From positions 21,076-85,075 of the forward strand of contig JAVVQG010000017.1 in NCBI GenBank assembly GCA_036655355.1: 64,000 nt of DNA. The letters are read 5' to 3'. The translations under genes and the position numbers were made by a program. Numbering within the stretch: the stretch's first letter is position 1; the number at the start of each line of letters is the position of its first letter. The DNA comes from JAUNSR01 sp036655355. Its GTDB lineage: Bacteria; Bacteroidota; Bacteroidia; Bacteroidales; JAUNSR01. Positions 18,134 to 28,243 of the stretch are shown one piece after another. The notes below the pieces were generated by a model, which ran no database searches, was not told the origin of the DNA, and was given only the letters and a program-made list of their open reading frames with translations.

Positions 18134-18697
18134 ATGATTGAAGATATCAAAAAAGCCTGCGAAGTGATGCAGAAAGGGGGAGTTATCCTCTATCCTACCG
18201 ATACGGTATGGGGAATCGGATGTGATGCGACCAACGAAGAAGCGGTCAAACGTGTCTATGAGATAAAAAAACGCGTCGATAACAAAGCGATGTTGGTATT
18301 GGTGGATAACCCGGTGAAGATTGATTTCTATGTGGATCAGGCGCCTGAGATTTCATGGGATCTGATCGAAGTAGCCGTAAAACCGCTGACGATTATCTAT
18401 CCGCACGCTAAAAACCTGGCCCCCAACTTGATCGGAGCAGACGGTTCCGTCGGGATCCGGATTACGCATGAGGATTTTTCAAAACGATTGTGTGAGCGCT
18501 TCCGCAAAGCGGTGGTTTCTACCTCGGCGAATGTAAGCGGAGAAAAAACGCCTCTCAATTTTGCAGAGATTAGCGATGAAATCAAAGATTCGGTTGACTA
18601 CATCGTTGAATACAGACAAAATGACATGAGCAAACCGCAGCCTTCGGGCATCATCAAACTGGGTGACGGCGGCCTTATCGAAGTGATCAGAGAATAA
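18134..18697 (+). CDS. tsaC: Threonylcarbamoyl-AMP synthase (Sua5/YciO/YrdC family)
   Basis: This 187-residue single-domain YrdC protein makes threonylcarbamoyl-AMP from Thr, bicarbonate and ATP for t6A modification of tRNA. The typical N-terminal KRxGGxxxYPTDT signature appears as KGGVILYPTDTVWGIGCDA (14-32), and STSANVSGE lies in the C-terminal part. It lacks the extra Sua5 C-terminal domain. It is the first gene of a plus-strand run to fmt and the second ClC gene. Confidence 0.9.
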   Translation: MIEDIKKACEVMQKGGVILYPTDTVWGIGCDATNEEAVKRVYEIKKRVDNKAMLVLVDNPVKIDFYVDQAPEISWDLIEVAVKPLTIIYPHAKNLAPNLIGADGSVGIRITHEDFSKRLCERFRKAVVSTSANVSGEKTPLNFAEISDEIKDSVDYIVEYRQNDMSKPQPSGIIKLGDGGLIEVIRE

Positions 18698-18714
18698 TGC
18701 CATAAATCAGGAAT

Positions 18715-20124
18715 TTGAATACCAGAAAACAAGTCGCGAAATATATAACAGCCGACCTGATTGCATCAGCTGTCGGCTGGTTTATTTTCAACATCTTACG
18801 TTATAAGGTGTTAGCCTTTGCTACGCACGCTTCTACGGTAATATTCCTGACTTCTACTCCCGTGATCATGGGCCAGTTGATCGTACCGTTCCTTTGGCTG
18901 ATGGTATTTTTCTTATCGGGATATTACAACGAACCGTTTCGGAAGTCACGTCTGGAGGAACTGAAAACAACCTTTCTGTCGGTAGCAAGCGGCACGTTGT
19001 TGATTTTTTTCCTGATTATTATTGACGATTTCTCAATCCGCCGATCGGATTATATGGAATTGATTGCGGGACTTTTCTCAATTGAATTTATACTGGTTTA
19101 CTTTTTACGCTACCCGATAACCAGAAAGGCCACAAAGCGAATTCACTCCGGCGAATGGGGCTTCAATACACTGATTGTAGGGTGTGGACGTAACTCCGTT
19201 AAATTGGCCGAGGAGATCATTTCCGGGAAACAAAAAACGGGATACCGCCTCGTCGGTCATCTTGAAACGGGTACGGACAAGAAAAAAAGCGGACACCTTC
19301 ATATCCTCGGATCATTGGAAGACTTGGAAGAGGTGGTTCAGAGATACCGGATTGAAAAGTTCATCGTGGCCACGGATGTACATAATTCCAAAGCCTTATT
19401 TATGATTATCAACCGACTTCTTCAGTTCGGTTTACCGGTAAAAGTGAAAGCAAACACCGAAGATATCCTGCAAGGAAAAGTTCGCACGGCTTCCATTTAT
19501 GAAACTCCGCTGATCGATATGAGTGAAGGAAGACTTACTCACAGCCAGCGTAATTTCAAAAGAACGGGTGATATTTTGTTTTCTATGCTCGCTCTTTTGT
19601 TACTTTCTCCACTATATCTTATCTTAGCGCTTTATGTGAAAATTGATTCCAAAGGACCTGTACTTTATAAACAGGAGCGAATCGGCAAACACGGACATCC
19701 TTTCTATATTTATAAGTTCCGAACCATGTATGCCGATGCAGAGAAGGGTGGACCGACCCTATCGGTTGAAAACGATCCCCGTATCACTCCGATGGGTATC
19801 TTTTTACGCAGATATCGTTTAGATGAACTTCCACAATTCTGGAACGTCCTCAAAGGGGAAATGTCACTGGTCGGACCTCGACCCGAACGATTGTATTATA
19901 TCCGGCAAATTGTGGACAAAGCGCCTTATTACTCATTGCTTCAACAAGTACAACCTGGAATCACTTCCTGGGGTATGGTTAAATATGGATACGCTTCCAA
20001 TGTCGGAGAAATGATAGAACGCCTTAAATACGATATTCTTTACCTTGAAAACATGTCCCTGGCGGTTGATTGTAAGATCCTTATCTATACGATCCGCACC
20101 GTACTGACCGGAAAAGGAATATAG
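18715..20124 (+). CDS. Polyprenyl-phosphate sugar-1-phosphate transferase
   Basis: This 469-residue inner-membrane enzyme starts a lipid-linked glycan by moving a sugar phosphate to undecaprenyl phosphate. There are four N-terminal membrane helices, a nucleotide-binding-like central domain (LIVGCGRNSVKLAEEI), another helix near 290, then the conserved catalytic domain (YKFRTMYADAE, LPQFWNVLKGEMSLVGPRPE). The start is a TTG at 18715 with AGGA just upstream; it lies 17 bp after tsaC. It is distinct from the second enzyme of this type at 28244. The sugar specificity cannot be assigned. Confidence 0.85.
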   Translation: MNTRKQVAKYITADLIASAVGWFIFNILRYKVLAFATHASTVIFLTSTPVIMGQLIVPFLWLMVFFLSGYYNEPFRKSRLEELKTTFLSVASGTLLIFFLIIIDDFSIRRSDYMELIAGLFSIEFILVYFLRYPITRKATKRIHSGEWGFNTLIVGCGRNSVKLAEEIISGKQKTGYRLVGHLETGTDKKKSGHLHILGSLEDLEEVVQRYRIEKFIVATDVHNSKALFMIINRLLQFGLPVKVKANTEDILQGKVRTASIYETPLIDMSEGRLTHSQRNFKRTGDILFSMLALLLLSPLYLILALYVKIDSKGPVLYKQERIGKHGHPFYIYKFRTMYADAEKGGPTLSVENDPRITPMGIFLRRYRLDELPQFWNVLKGEMSLVGPRPERLYYIRQIVDKAPYYSLLQQVQPGITSWGMVKYGYASNVGEMIERLKYDILYLENMSLAVDCKILIYTIRTVLTGKGI

Positions 20125-20139
20125 TAATATGAATAAAAT

Positions 20140-21921
20140 ATGCGATTAAACAAAGATTGGTATCTAAAAATGATTCTCTGGAGAGAGAATCACATTCCTG
20201 AGAAAAACTTCATTCTGCTTTTAAGCTTCGTTACAGGCTTATTGGGAGCAGGTGCTGCTCTTCTACTCAAATTCATCATCCACGGTATTCAAGGGTTATT
20301 GACAAATCACTTTAATGCTGCAGAGGCCAACTACCTTTACCTTTTGTATCCTGTTATCGGGATCCTGCTGGCCGGCATCTATGTGCGTTATATTGTAAAA
20401 GACGATATCAGTCACGGTGTTACGCGCATTCTCTATGCCATCTCTTCCAGAAAGAGCCGTTTGAAACCTCACAACATGTACACCTCGATCGTAGCCAGTT
20501 CGGTAACGATCGGTTTCGGAGGTTCCGTAGGAGCGGAAGCGCCTATCGTGTATACGGGTGCGGCTATCGGTTCGAATGTAGGGCGTTTCTTCAAGATGGA
20601 TGAACGTACCCTGATGCTTCTGTTGGGTTGTGGCGCGACAGCGGGTATCGCAGGAATCTTTAAGGCTCCGATTGCGGGACTTCTGTTTACCATTGAAGTC
20701 CTAATGCTTGACCTTACGGCTTTTTCCATCATGCCCCTGCTTATTTCGGCAGTAACCGCAGCATCGATCGCGTATGTATTTTCCGGTCCGATGGCGCAGT
20801 TCAGCTTTCATCAGACAGACCCTTTCCTAGCGGAACGTATCCCGTATGTGATCCTGTTGGGTATCTTATGCGGTTTCGTATCGCTCTATTTTACCCGATG
20901 CATGTTCTGGGCGGAAGACATCCTTCGCAAACTAAGCAACCCTTGGAAAAAATTCATTCTCGGTTCAATCGTTCTGAGCGTTCTGATTTTCGTTCTTCCT
21001 CCATTATATGGCGAAGGATATTCGGCAATTCTGGATATCTATAACGGCTCATACGAACAGATGACGGTCAACAGTTTGTTCTATGAAGGACGTGACAACT
21101 TCTGGATTTTCTCATCATTCATCCTGCTCATTATTCTGAGTAAAGTATTCGCCACTTCCGCAACGAACGGCGGCGGCGGCGTGGGGGGTACCTTCGCTCC
21201 CAGCCTGTTCCTCGGAAACTTGGTTGGATTTCTTTTCGCATATGCACTGAATCATTTCGGATACGCTCCTTACATGCCTGAAAAAAACTTTGCGGTAATC
21301 GGTATGGCGGGACTGATGTCCGGTGTGATGCACGCCCCGCTGATGGGTATCTTCCTTAGCGCGGAATTGACCGGAGGATTCGACCTCTTCCTCCCGCTGA
21401 TGATTGTTTCAACGCTTTCATACGGAACCATCCGCGTATTTGAGCCTTACAGCATTTACACACGTCGTTTGGCTATTAAGGGGGAATTGATCACGCATCA
21501 CAAAGACAAAGCGGTATTGACGCTATTGAAGATGGACAGTGTGATCGAGAAAGATTTCCACGTTGTTCACCCCGATATGACTTTAGGGGATATCGTGAAA
21601 GCCATCTCCACTTCCGAACGAAATTTGTTCCCCGTGACAGATGAAGACAACCGCTTCTTGGGAATCGTGTTGTTGAATGACATTCGTAACATCATGTTCC
21701 AACCTCGTTTGTATGATCGGATGAAAGTACAACAGTTCATGATCTCCCCTCCGGGTAAACTTGAAGTGGGGATGCCCATGGAGAAAGTGATGGACCTGTT
21801 TGATGACACGAATGCATGGAACCTTCCGGTAGTGGAAAAAGGACAATACATCGGGTTCGTATCCAAAGCAAAGATTTTCAATACGTACCGTACTATTTTG
21901 AAAAATTTCTCACAAGACTAA
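20140..21921 (+). CDS. ClC-family chloride channel/antiporter with CBS domains
   Basis: This 593-residue membrane protein has the ClC fold. A modified GxEGP region reads GSVGAEAPIV (about 129-138) and keeps a gating glutamate; GGGGVGGTFAPSLFLG near 350 is the GxFxP ion-selectivity loop. The C-terminal cytoplasmic part (about 465-590) contains a CBS-domain pair (DMTLGDIVKAI; NLPVVEKGQYIGFVSK) that may sense nucleotides. It sits 15 bp before fmt. Transport direction and ion (Cl- or F-) cannot be determined. Confidence 0.9.
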   Translation: MRLNKDWYLKMILWRENHIPEKNFILLLSFVTGLLGAGAALLLKFIIHGIQGLLTNHFNAAEANYLYLLYPVIGILLAGIYVRYIVKDDISHGVTRILYAISSRKSRLKPHNMYTSIVASSVTIGFGGSVGAEAPIVYTGAAIGSNVGRFFKMDERTLMLLLGCGATAGIAGIFKAPIAGLLFTIEVLMLDLTAFSIMPLLISAVTAASIAYVFSGPMAQFSFHQTDPFLAERIPYVILLGILCGFVSLYFTRCMFWAEDILRKLSNPWKKFILGSIVLSVLIFVLPPLYGEGYSAILDIYNGSYEQMTVNSLFYEGRDNFWIFSSFILLIILSKVFATSATNGGGGVGGTFAPSLFLGNLVGFLFAYALNHFGYAPYMPEKNFAVIGMAGLMSGVMHAPLMGIFLSAELTGGFDLFLPLMIVSTLSYGTIRVFEPYSIYTRRLAIKGELITHHKDKAVLTLLKMDSVIEKDFHVVHPDMTLGDIVKAISTSERNLFPVTDEDNRFLGIVLLNDIRNIMFQPRLYDRMKVQQFMISPPGKLEVGMPMEKVMDLFDDTNAWNLPVVEKGQYIGFVSKAKIFNTYRTILKNFSQD

Positions 21922-21935
21922 CAGTTATTTAATTA

Positions 21936-22904
21936 ATGGATAAGAAAGATCTTCGAATCGTTTATATGGGTACTCCCGACTTCGCAGTGGAGAGCCTAAA
22001 AGCCTTGGTAGAAGGCGGCTATAATGTGGTTGGTGTAATCACTATGCCAGACAAACCTGCCGGACGCGGGCACAAACTGCAATATTCAGCCGTAAAAGAG
22101 TATGCGCTTTCACAAAACCTACCTCTTTTACAACCGGAAAAGCTGAAAGATCCTGAATTTATCGAAGCATTGCGTGCTTGGAATGCCGATTTACAAATCG
22201 TGGTTGCATTCCGAATGCTTCCTGAAGTGGTATGGGACATGCCTCGTTTCGGCACATTCAATCTCCACGCCTCTTTATTGCCGCAATATCGCGGAGCAGC
22301 CCCTATTAACTGGGCGGTTATCAATGGCGATAAAGAAACGGGAGCAACAACATTCTTCCTAACGCATGAGATCGACACTGGTAAAATCATCCAACAAGAG
22401 AAAATTGCGATTGGAGCGGATGAAAATGTCGGTTCGGTACACGACCGTCTGATGGAAATGGGTGGTAAACTGGTAACCAAAACGGTAGATGCCATTTTAG
22501 AGGGTAAAGTGGACGCAATAGATCAAAGTGCTTTCTTTAAGGATGAATCGGAATTAAAGGCAGCTCCAAAAATCTTTAAAGACACTTGCCACATCGACTG
22601 GAATAAAGATGTAGACTCGGTGTACAACCTGATTCGCGGAATGTCACCCTATCCGGCGGCATGGAGCGAATTGATCGCACCGGATGGACAGGCTACGGGT
22701 GTGAAGATATTCGAATCGGAAAAGATCAATGAGGGTCATACACTGACTCCGGGTAGTATCCGAACAGATGGTAAATCGAATCTCGATGTAGCCGTTATAG
22801 ACGGATTCATCCGGATCAAATCGATTCAACTCGCCGGTAAGAAACGGATGGATGCACAAAGTCTGTTGAACGGATATAAGATTACAGAAGCGTATAAATT
22901 CTAA
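21936..22904 (+). CDS. fmt: Methionyl-tRNA formyltransferase
   Basis: Fmt (322 aa) formylates initiator Met-tRNA with 10-formyl-THF. The catalytic segment HASLLPQYRGAAPINW contains the conserved Asn-His-Asp environment (FNLHASLLP, THEIDTGKII). A C-terminal OB-like tRNA-binding domain follows residue 210. Length is normal. It lies between two ClC channel genes. Confidence 0.97.
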   Translation: MDKKDLRIVYMGTPDFAVESLKALVEGGYNVVGVITMPDKPAGRGHKLQYSAVKEYALSQNLPLLQPEKLKDPEFIEALRAWNADLQIVVAFRMLPEVVWDMPRFGTFNLHASLLPQYRGAAPINWAVINGDKETGATTFFLTHEIDTGKIIQQEKIAIGADENVGSVHDRLMEMGGKLVTKTVDAILEGKVDAIDQSAFFKDESELKAAPKIFKDTCHIDWNKDVDSVYNLIRGMSPYPAAWSELIAPDGQATGVKIFESEKINEGHTLTPGSIRTDGKSNLDVAVIDGFIRIKSIQLAGKKRMDAQSLLNGYKITEAYKF

Positions 22905-22960
22905 ATATTCATGAACTCATTTTCACGCTCATTGTTTTAAAATTAGTGTGAAATGTAATA

Positions 22961-24493
22961 ATGGATATCGAAATGAAGATATACAATACCCGGTTATTTA
23001 CGTTAAGCCTTCTGGTAGGCCTCTTTGCAGGGGTATTCGGAAGTGCTTTCAGATGGTTATTGGGAAAAACTGCGGTCGTGCGGGAACTTATATTCTTGCA
23101 CGACCGTTCTTTTTTATTCCACCTGCTGATCATCCTTGGGATGTGGGGGCTGGCTTTAGCTATTAAAGCGATGGAGAATAAGATTCCGCTCATCTCCGGA
23201 AGCGGTATCCCTCAGTCGAAAGGGGTGATCTTCGGCCGTTATAACTTTAAAAAACCTTGGTTACAGTTTGTAAGTAAATTCACGGGGAGTTTAGGTGCGA
23301 TCGGAATGGGGTTGTCATTGGGACGCGAGGGTCCTTCTGTTCAGATAGGCACCTTGGGAGCAACCATCATAAGTAAATATTTCAAAACCACTCCTACCGA
23401 GAAACGTTATCTGGAAGCGGCCGGAGCAGGAGCGGGATTGTCTGCGGCTTTCACCGCCCCCATCGCCTCAACGATATTCCTGATCGAAGATACGTTGGGA
23501 TGGGTTTCCTTGCGCGTGAGTCTGCCGGCTCTGATTGCATGTATCTGTGCCGGATATTGTGCACAGATCATCATTCCGGAAAATATATACCAATCCGTAC
23601 CTACTATCTTTCCGGAAATGGACATCGGAGGGTTATTCCTCCTACTCGTCGGTTTCGCCATATTGGGAACTTTAGGGGGTAAGCTCTTCAACTTATCTCT
23701 TTTCCATTGCAAGAAATGGTATAAGGATATCCGGATTCCAACTGCATTTAAATTGTTGGTAGTGGTCCTTATCACCTACATAGCCGGCATGCTGATTCTA
23801 GACCTGACATCCGGAGGTGAAACGGAGTTGATCAAGCAGGCGATTACAAACGATGGAAACGTGTGGTGGCTTTTCGCAATGATACTCATCAAAATTGCAT
23901 TCACTGCTATCAGCTACTCCACCGGATTATGCGGTAGTTTGTTGCTTCCGCTGATTGTGATGGGTGGATTGTTGGGAAAAGGATATGCTCTGTTGCTGAT
24001 ACAAATGGGACTTGTGGCACCCGAAACAACGGGATTTTTTACCATTATCGGAATGTCGATTTTCTTCATCTCCGTAGTTCGGGCTCCCATCAGCGGACTG
24101 ATGCTTGTTCTTGAAATGACAAATCAGTTCCATGTTTTCTACCCGATGATCATTACCGGAACTCTCACATTTCTTTTCGGGCAATATCTGAACATTACTC
24201 CGGTTTATCACAAACTATACAATTTAATGGTAAACGAAGATCAAAAAATGTTCGGCGAGTACATCTGTTCTGATTTTAAAGTCAGCAATGATTCAGTGAT
24301 GATCGGTAAACGCATTGGAGAAATCAAATTACCTGACAACAGCAGAATCGAAAAGATTACCCGTGGCGATTTCGTTATCGCCCCCCTTCCGGACGACGAA
24401 GTGATCCACAAAGGCGACCTCGCTACCGTAAGGCTAAAATCTGAGGATTATGAACGGTTGTTCAAGGTGTTCCGGACATTAAGCGATGAATGA
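22961..24493 (+). CDS. ClC-family channel/antiporter with RCK_C (TrkA-C) domain
   Basis: This second ClC protein (510 aa) shows all canonical motifs: GSGIPQ near 77, GREGPSVQIG near 118 with the gating Glu, and a further GxFxP-like region. It ends in a TrkA-C/RCK_C-like domain (about 430-505, GKRIGEIKLPDNSRIEKITR...). It therefore differs from the CBS-bearing channel two genes upstream. A later in-frame ATG (22973) is possible. A strong terminator follows directly. Confidence 0.9.
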   Translation: MDIEMKIYNTRLFTLSLLVGLFAGVFGSAFRWLLGKTAVVRELIFLHDRSFLFHLLIILGMWGLALAIKAMENKIPLISGSGIPQSKGVIFGRYNFKKPWLQFVSKFTGSLGAIGMGLSLGREGPSVQIGTLGATIISKYFKTTPTEKRYLEAAGAGAGLSAAFTAPIASTIFLIEDTLGWVSLRVSLPALIACICAGYCAQIIIPENIYQSVPTIFPEMDIGGLFLLLVGFAILGTLGGKLFNLSLFHCKKWYKDIRIPTAFKLLVVVLITYIAGMLILDLTSGGETELIKQAITNDGNVWWLFAMILIKIAFTAISYSTGLCGSLLLPLIVMGGLLGKGYALLLIQMGLVAPETTGFFTIIGMSIFFISVVRAPISGLMLVLEMTNQFHVFYPMIITGTLTFLFGQYLNITPVYHKLYNLMVNEDQKMFGEYICSDFKVSNDSVMIGKRIGEIKLPDNSRIEKITRGDFVIAPLPDDEVIHKGDLATVRLKSEDYERLFKVFRTLSDE

Positions 24494-24505
24494 TTTCTTA
24501 AATAA

Positions 24506-24556
24506 AAACCGAACGGCGCATTAAGTTTTGAACTCAATGCGCCGTTTATCTATTTT
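24506..24556. terminator. Bidirectional terminator, ClC gene / recQ
   Basis: AACGGCGCATT (24512-24522) pairs perfectly with AATGCGCCGTT (24536-24546); A-run before, T-rich after. It serves the convergent clc and recQ transcripts. Confidence 0.8.
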
Positions 24557-26676
24557 TTCAGGACTGCTAATGCAAGTCTGATTTTACCATATTCTATTGC
24601 TCCGTTCAGATTCTCAAAAAGAGGCTTGAGTTCTTCTGTTCCACCCAATTTGGCTTTAGCGGTTTGAACGCTACGCAATTCATAATCCTGAATCAGATCA
24701 CTCCAATTAGTTATCTTATCCTCCGTAATCAACTGGGCCAAATGCGAATACACGGTAGGACGTTGCATGGAACGAGCTGCAACGATTTCCTCCACACTCA
24801 TTCCGCTTTGATGCATGATAAGGGTTTGTTGCATCGAATCGCCTTTTTGTCTTTTTACTTTCAGCTCTTTTCGGATCAGTTCCACGAAATCTTTTCCGTA
24901 TTTTTTCGCTTTATGCTCACCTACACCACTAACAGAAGAGAAGGCATGAACGGAAGTTGGTTTTTGAGCCACCAATTCCGAAAGCACTTTATCTGTGAAA
25001 ATGATATAAGCAGGAACATCTTCCTCCACGGAAATCTTCTTACGCAACATGCGCAACGATTCGAACAAACGATCTTCCTCTGTAAGAAGCGTCTCTTCCG
25101 GCATCGCATAACTGACTCTTTTACGACTACCTTTCGGCTGAGCGGCTTCTTCGCGAACTTCATGTAGATCGATCTGACATTCTCCTTTGAGCACCTTCCA
25201 TCCGAGTTCGGTCACTTTGAGTACGTTCCCCTGATTATAAGCCATATCAAAACAGCCCAATTGGAGTAATTGCAACAAATAGCCATTCCAAGCACCATGT
25301 GACAAATCAGCTCCTGCCCCGAAGGTTTTTATCTTATCGAACCCTTTTTCGGTAATCTCGAAACGCTTCGAACCGCGCAGGATATCAATCAACAGGTTTA
25401 TACCGGCTTTCTCTTCCGTACGAACAATGGCACTCAGTGCCTTTTGGGCAATCACTGTACCGTCAAAACGAACCGGTGGATTTTTACAGACATCGCAGTT
25501 TCCGCAATCGGCTTCCGTCGTCTCACCGAAATAACTCAGCAAAATACGACGACGACAGATATCTGCCTCAGCGTATTGCTGCATCCGGTTGAGTTTTTCA
25601 AGGTTGATATCGCTTTGTCCACTCTCTGACGCAAACTTAGAAAGCATCACCAGATCTCCCAATGAATAGAAAAGCAATGTATCGCCTGGCATTCCGTCTC
25701 TCCCGGCCCTACCGATCTCCTGATAATAACATTCGATACTTTTGGGCATATTATAATGGATTACCCAGCGCACATTTGATTTATCAATCCCCATTCCAAA
25801 TGCAATAGTGGCACAAATCACCTCTACTCGGTCATTCAGAAAATCAGACTGGGCCTCTTCGCGTTGCTGGGGAGTAAGTCCCGCATGGTATACCGCACTA
25901 TTAATGCCGTATTCACGCAATTCTTTAGCCACCATTTCAGCATTATTGCGACTGAGACAATAAACGATACCGCTCTGTCTGGGATGTCGGTCTATAAAAT
26001 CCACGATTGCGAAAAGCTTCTGTTTCTTGTTAAGGCCCTTACTCACTTTAAGACTTAGGTTGGGGCGATCGAAAGAGGATACAAAAACGCGTGGTGAATG
26101 CAGGTTGAGCTGTTTCAGGATATCCTCACGCGTAATCTTATCGGCCGTGGCTGTAAGTGCCATGATCGGGATGTGGGGAAAGAACGTTTTGATTTTCGAA
26201 AGCTCGGTGTACATCGGGCGAAAATCATGTCCCCATTGTGAGATACAATGGGCCTCGTCAATCGCAAACATGGAGATATCCATACGTTTGAGTAAGTAAT
26301 CGATCTCTCCCAACATCCGTTCCGGAGAGATGTAGAGAAGTTTCAACTTCCCATAGATGCATTGGTTCTTGATGATCTCGATTTCCGCCTCACTCTGCAT
26401 ACTTGACAGTGCGGCAGCCGGGATCCCGTTCGCCCGCAACGCATCTACCTGATCCTTCATCAGAGCCAGAAGGGGAGAAACCACAACGACGGTTCCTTTC
26501 TTTGCCAGGGCCGGTATCTGGTAACAGACCGATTTACCTCCCCCCGTAGGCATCAGCACCAAGGAGTCGTTGCCGTTTAATGCATGATTTACAATCTCTT
26601 CCTGTTGGGAACGGAACGAGTCATATCCATAATATTTTTTTAATAATTCGCCGGGGCTCAGGTTATGTTCTGTCAT
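24550..26676 (-). CDS. recQ: ATP-dependent DNA helicase RecQ
   Basis: RecQ (708 aa) is a 3'-5' helicase in recombination and repair. Walker A is MPTGGGKSVCYQIP (about 42-55), then DEAHCISQWGHDFRP, a zinc site CRRR...CGNCDVC, an RQC winged helix, an HRDC domain (about 545-615), and a C-terminal helix-turn-helix-like extension (about 630-700). The layout is the full-length RecQ of Bacteroidota. Confidence 0.95.
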   Translation of the reverse strand: MTEHNLSPGELLKKYYGYDSFRSQQEEIVNHALNGNDSLVLMPTGGGKSVCYQIPALAKKGTVVVVSPLLALMKDQVDALRANGIPAAALSSMQSEAEIEIIKNQCIYGKLKLLYISPERMLGEIDYLLKRMDISMFAIDEAHCISQWGHDFRPMYTELSKIKTFFPHIPIMALTATADKITREDILKQLNLHSPRVFVSSFDRPNLSLKVSKGLNKKQKLFAIVDFIDRHPRQSGIVYCLSRNNAEMVAKELREYGINSAVYHAGLTPQQREEAQSDFLNDRVEVICATIAFGMGIDKSNVRWVIHYNMPKSIECYYQEIGRAGRDGMPGDTLLFYSLGDLVMLSKFASESGQSDINLEKLNRMQQYAEADICRRRILLSYFGETTEADCGNCDVCKNPPVRFDGTVIAQKALSAIVRTEEKAGINLLIDILRGSKRFEITEKGFDKIKTFGAGADLSHGAWNGYLLQLLQLGCFDMAYNQGNVLKVTELGWKVLKGECQIDLHEVREEAAQPKGSRKRVSYAMPEETLLTEEDRLFESLRMLRKKISVEEDVPAYIIFTDKVLSELVAQKPTSVHAFSSVSGVGEHKAKKYGKDFVELIRKELKVKRQKGDSMQQTLIMHQSGMSVEEIVAARSMQRPTVYSHLAQLITEDKITNWSDLIQDYELRSVQTAKAKLGGTEELKPLFENLNGAIEYGKIRLALAVLKK

Positions 26677-26723
26677 CTGAATTTAGTCATCTCCCTTTGC
26701 CACCATTGAGCGGCATCAAGCAG

Positions 26724-28040
26724 TTATCGTCCTATTGAGTAATATTTAAATCCTTGCTCTTGCATATCATGCGGATCGTAAATATTACGTCCGTCAATTA
26801 CAAGTAGTTCTTTCATTAGTTTTTTCACGACGCTCCAAGAGGGCAGTCGGAACTCTTTCCACTCCGTCACGAGCAGCAATGCATCGGCATTAAGCACCGC
26901 ATCATAAGGTTCTGCAACCAATTCGATGCGATCCGTTCCGATTCGTATCTTCACCTCTTCCATCGCAACGGGATCATACGCTTTTACATTCGCACCTGCT
27001 TCCAATAATTTTTCGATGAGAACCAACGAGGTTGCTTCACGTATATCGTCTGTTTCAGGTTTAAAAGATAATCCCCACAACGCAATGGTACGTCCGTTGA
27101 TATCACCGTTATAATGATCCATCAGTTTATTGAAAAGCACTTCTTTCTGCAAAGAGTTTACCTCTTCTACTGCTTCAAGTACTCGCATTTGATATCCTTT
27201 TTCATGCGCGGTACTGATCAGCGCTTTTACATCTTTCGGGAAACAAGAACCGCCATATCCGCATCCGGGATAAAGAAATTTATTACCGATACGGGTGTCT
27301 GAACCGATCCCTGCTCTTACCTGATTTACATCTGCGCCTACAAGTTCACACAGATTAGCGATATCATTCATAAAGCTGATACGGGTTGCCAACATTGCAT
27401 TGGCCGCATATTTCGTCATCTCTGCCGAGGGAATATCCATGAATATCACACGGAAATTATTCATCATAAAAGGCTTATACAATCTTGTTAGCAAAGATTT
27501 CGCCTTTTCTGATTCCACCCCCACTACAACACGGTCCGGACTCATAAAATCTTTGATAGCCGCCCCTTCTTTTAGAAATTCCGGATTTGAGGCCACATCG
27601 AATTCAATGGAAACTCCTCTTTGAGCCTGTTCCTCAAGAATAGCCTCTTTCACTAAGCGCGCAGTTCCTACCGGAACGGTACTTTTGGTAACCAAAAGAA
27701 TATATCGATTCATGTTGCGCCCAATGCTACGTGCCACCTCTAACACATACTGAAGATCAGCACTCCCATCTTTGTCGGGAGGAGTTCCTACAGCACTGAA
27801 AACGATATCCACTTCATCAAGAATAGAAACAAGATCTGTCGTGAAGCTCAATCGTCCGGCATTCACATTACGAAGAACCATATCTTCAAGTCCCGGTTCA
27901 TAAATAGGGATAACCCCTTTCTGAAGTTTGGTTATCTTTTCTTTGTTCGTGTCTACGCAAATCACGTTCATGCCCATTTCGGCAAAACAGGTACCACTGA
28001 CCAAACCTACATAACCGGTTCCAACTATCGCTGTTTTCAT
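26724..28040 (-). CDS. ugd: UDP-glucose 6-dehydrogenase
   Basis: This 438-residue enzyme oxidises UDP-glucose to UDP-glucuronate with two NAD+. The Rossmann motif GTGYVGLVSG is at the N-terminus; the catalytic cysteine is in GCGYGGSCFPKD (about residue 260). The start at 28040 (MKTAIVGTGYVG) is chosen over the ATG 12 bases further upstream (28052). It provides a uronic acid precursor, fitting the polysaccharide genes next to it. Related UDP-ManNAc or UDP-GlcNAc dehydrogenases are possible but less likely. Confidence 0.88.
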   Translation of the reverse strand: MKTAIVGTGYVGLVSGTCFAEMGMNVICVDTNKEKITKLQKGVIPIYEPGLEDMVLRNVNAGRLSFTTDLVSILDEVDIVFSAVGTPPDKDGSADLQYVLEVARSIGRNMNRYILLVTKSTVPVGTARLVKEAILEEQAQRGVSIEFDVASNPEFLKEGAAIKDFMSPDRVVVGVESEKAKSLLTRLYKPFMMNNFRVIFMDIPSAEMTKYAANAMLATRISFMNDIANLCELVGADVNQVRAGIGSDTRIGNKFLYPGCGYGGSCFPKDVKALISTAHEKGYQMRVLEAVEEVNSLQKEVLFNKLMDHYNGDINGRTIALWGLSFKPETDDIREATSLVLIEKLLEAGANVKAYDPVAMEEVKIRIGTDRIELVAEPYDAVLNADALLLVTEWKEFRLPSWSVVKKLMKELLVIDGRNIYDPHDMQEQGFKYYSIGR

Positions 28041-28150
28041 ACGAAAAATCATTTTATGATTAAGATGGCGGAGAATTTACATCGGGCGTTCATCGCAACG
28101 TAAATAAAAGGCTCCATATCTATTTTAAGTCTTATGCTAAAGAAAAACAG

Positions 28151-28190
28151 GGAAGGAATGTCTGACAGACACTCCTTCCCTGCAAATATA
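28151..28190. terminator. Terminator downstream of the WcaJ-like gene
   Basis: AGGGAAGGAATGTCTG pairs with CAGACACTCCTTCCCT with one G-T pair. It lies in the 203-bp spacer between two minus-strand genes. Confidence 0.65.
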
Positions 28191-28243
28191 GCAAATCATC
28201 TGAATATTATTTCTGAAAAGAAAACTCATCCGGAAGTTATCTT

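Noticed and set aside
24921..25167. Frames inside recQ on both strands
   Set aside because: They lie in the HRDC-coding part of a complete recQ gene and have no own signals.
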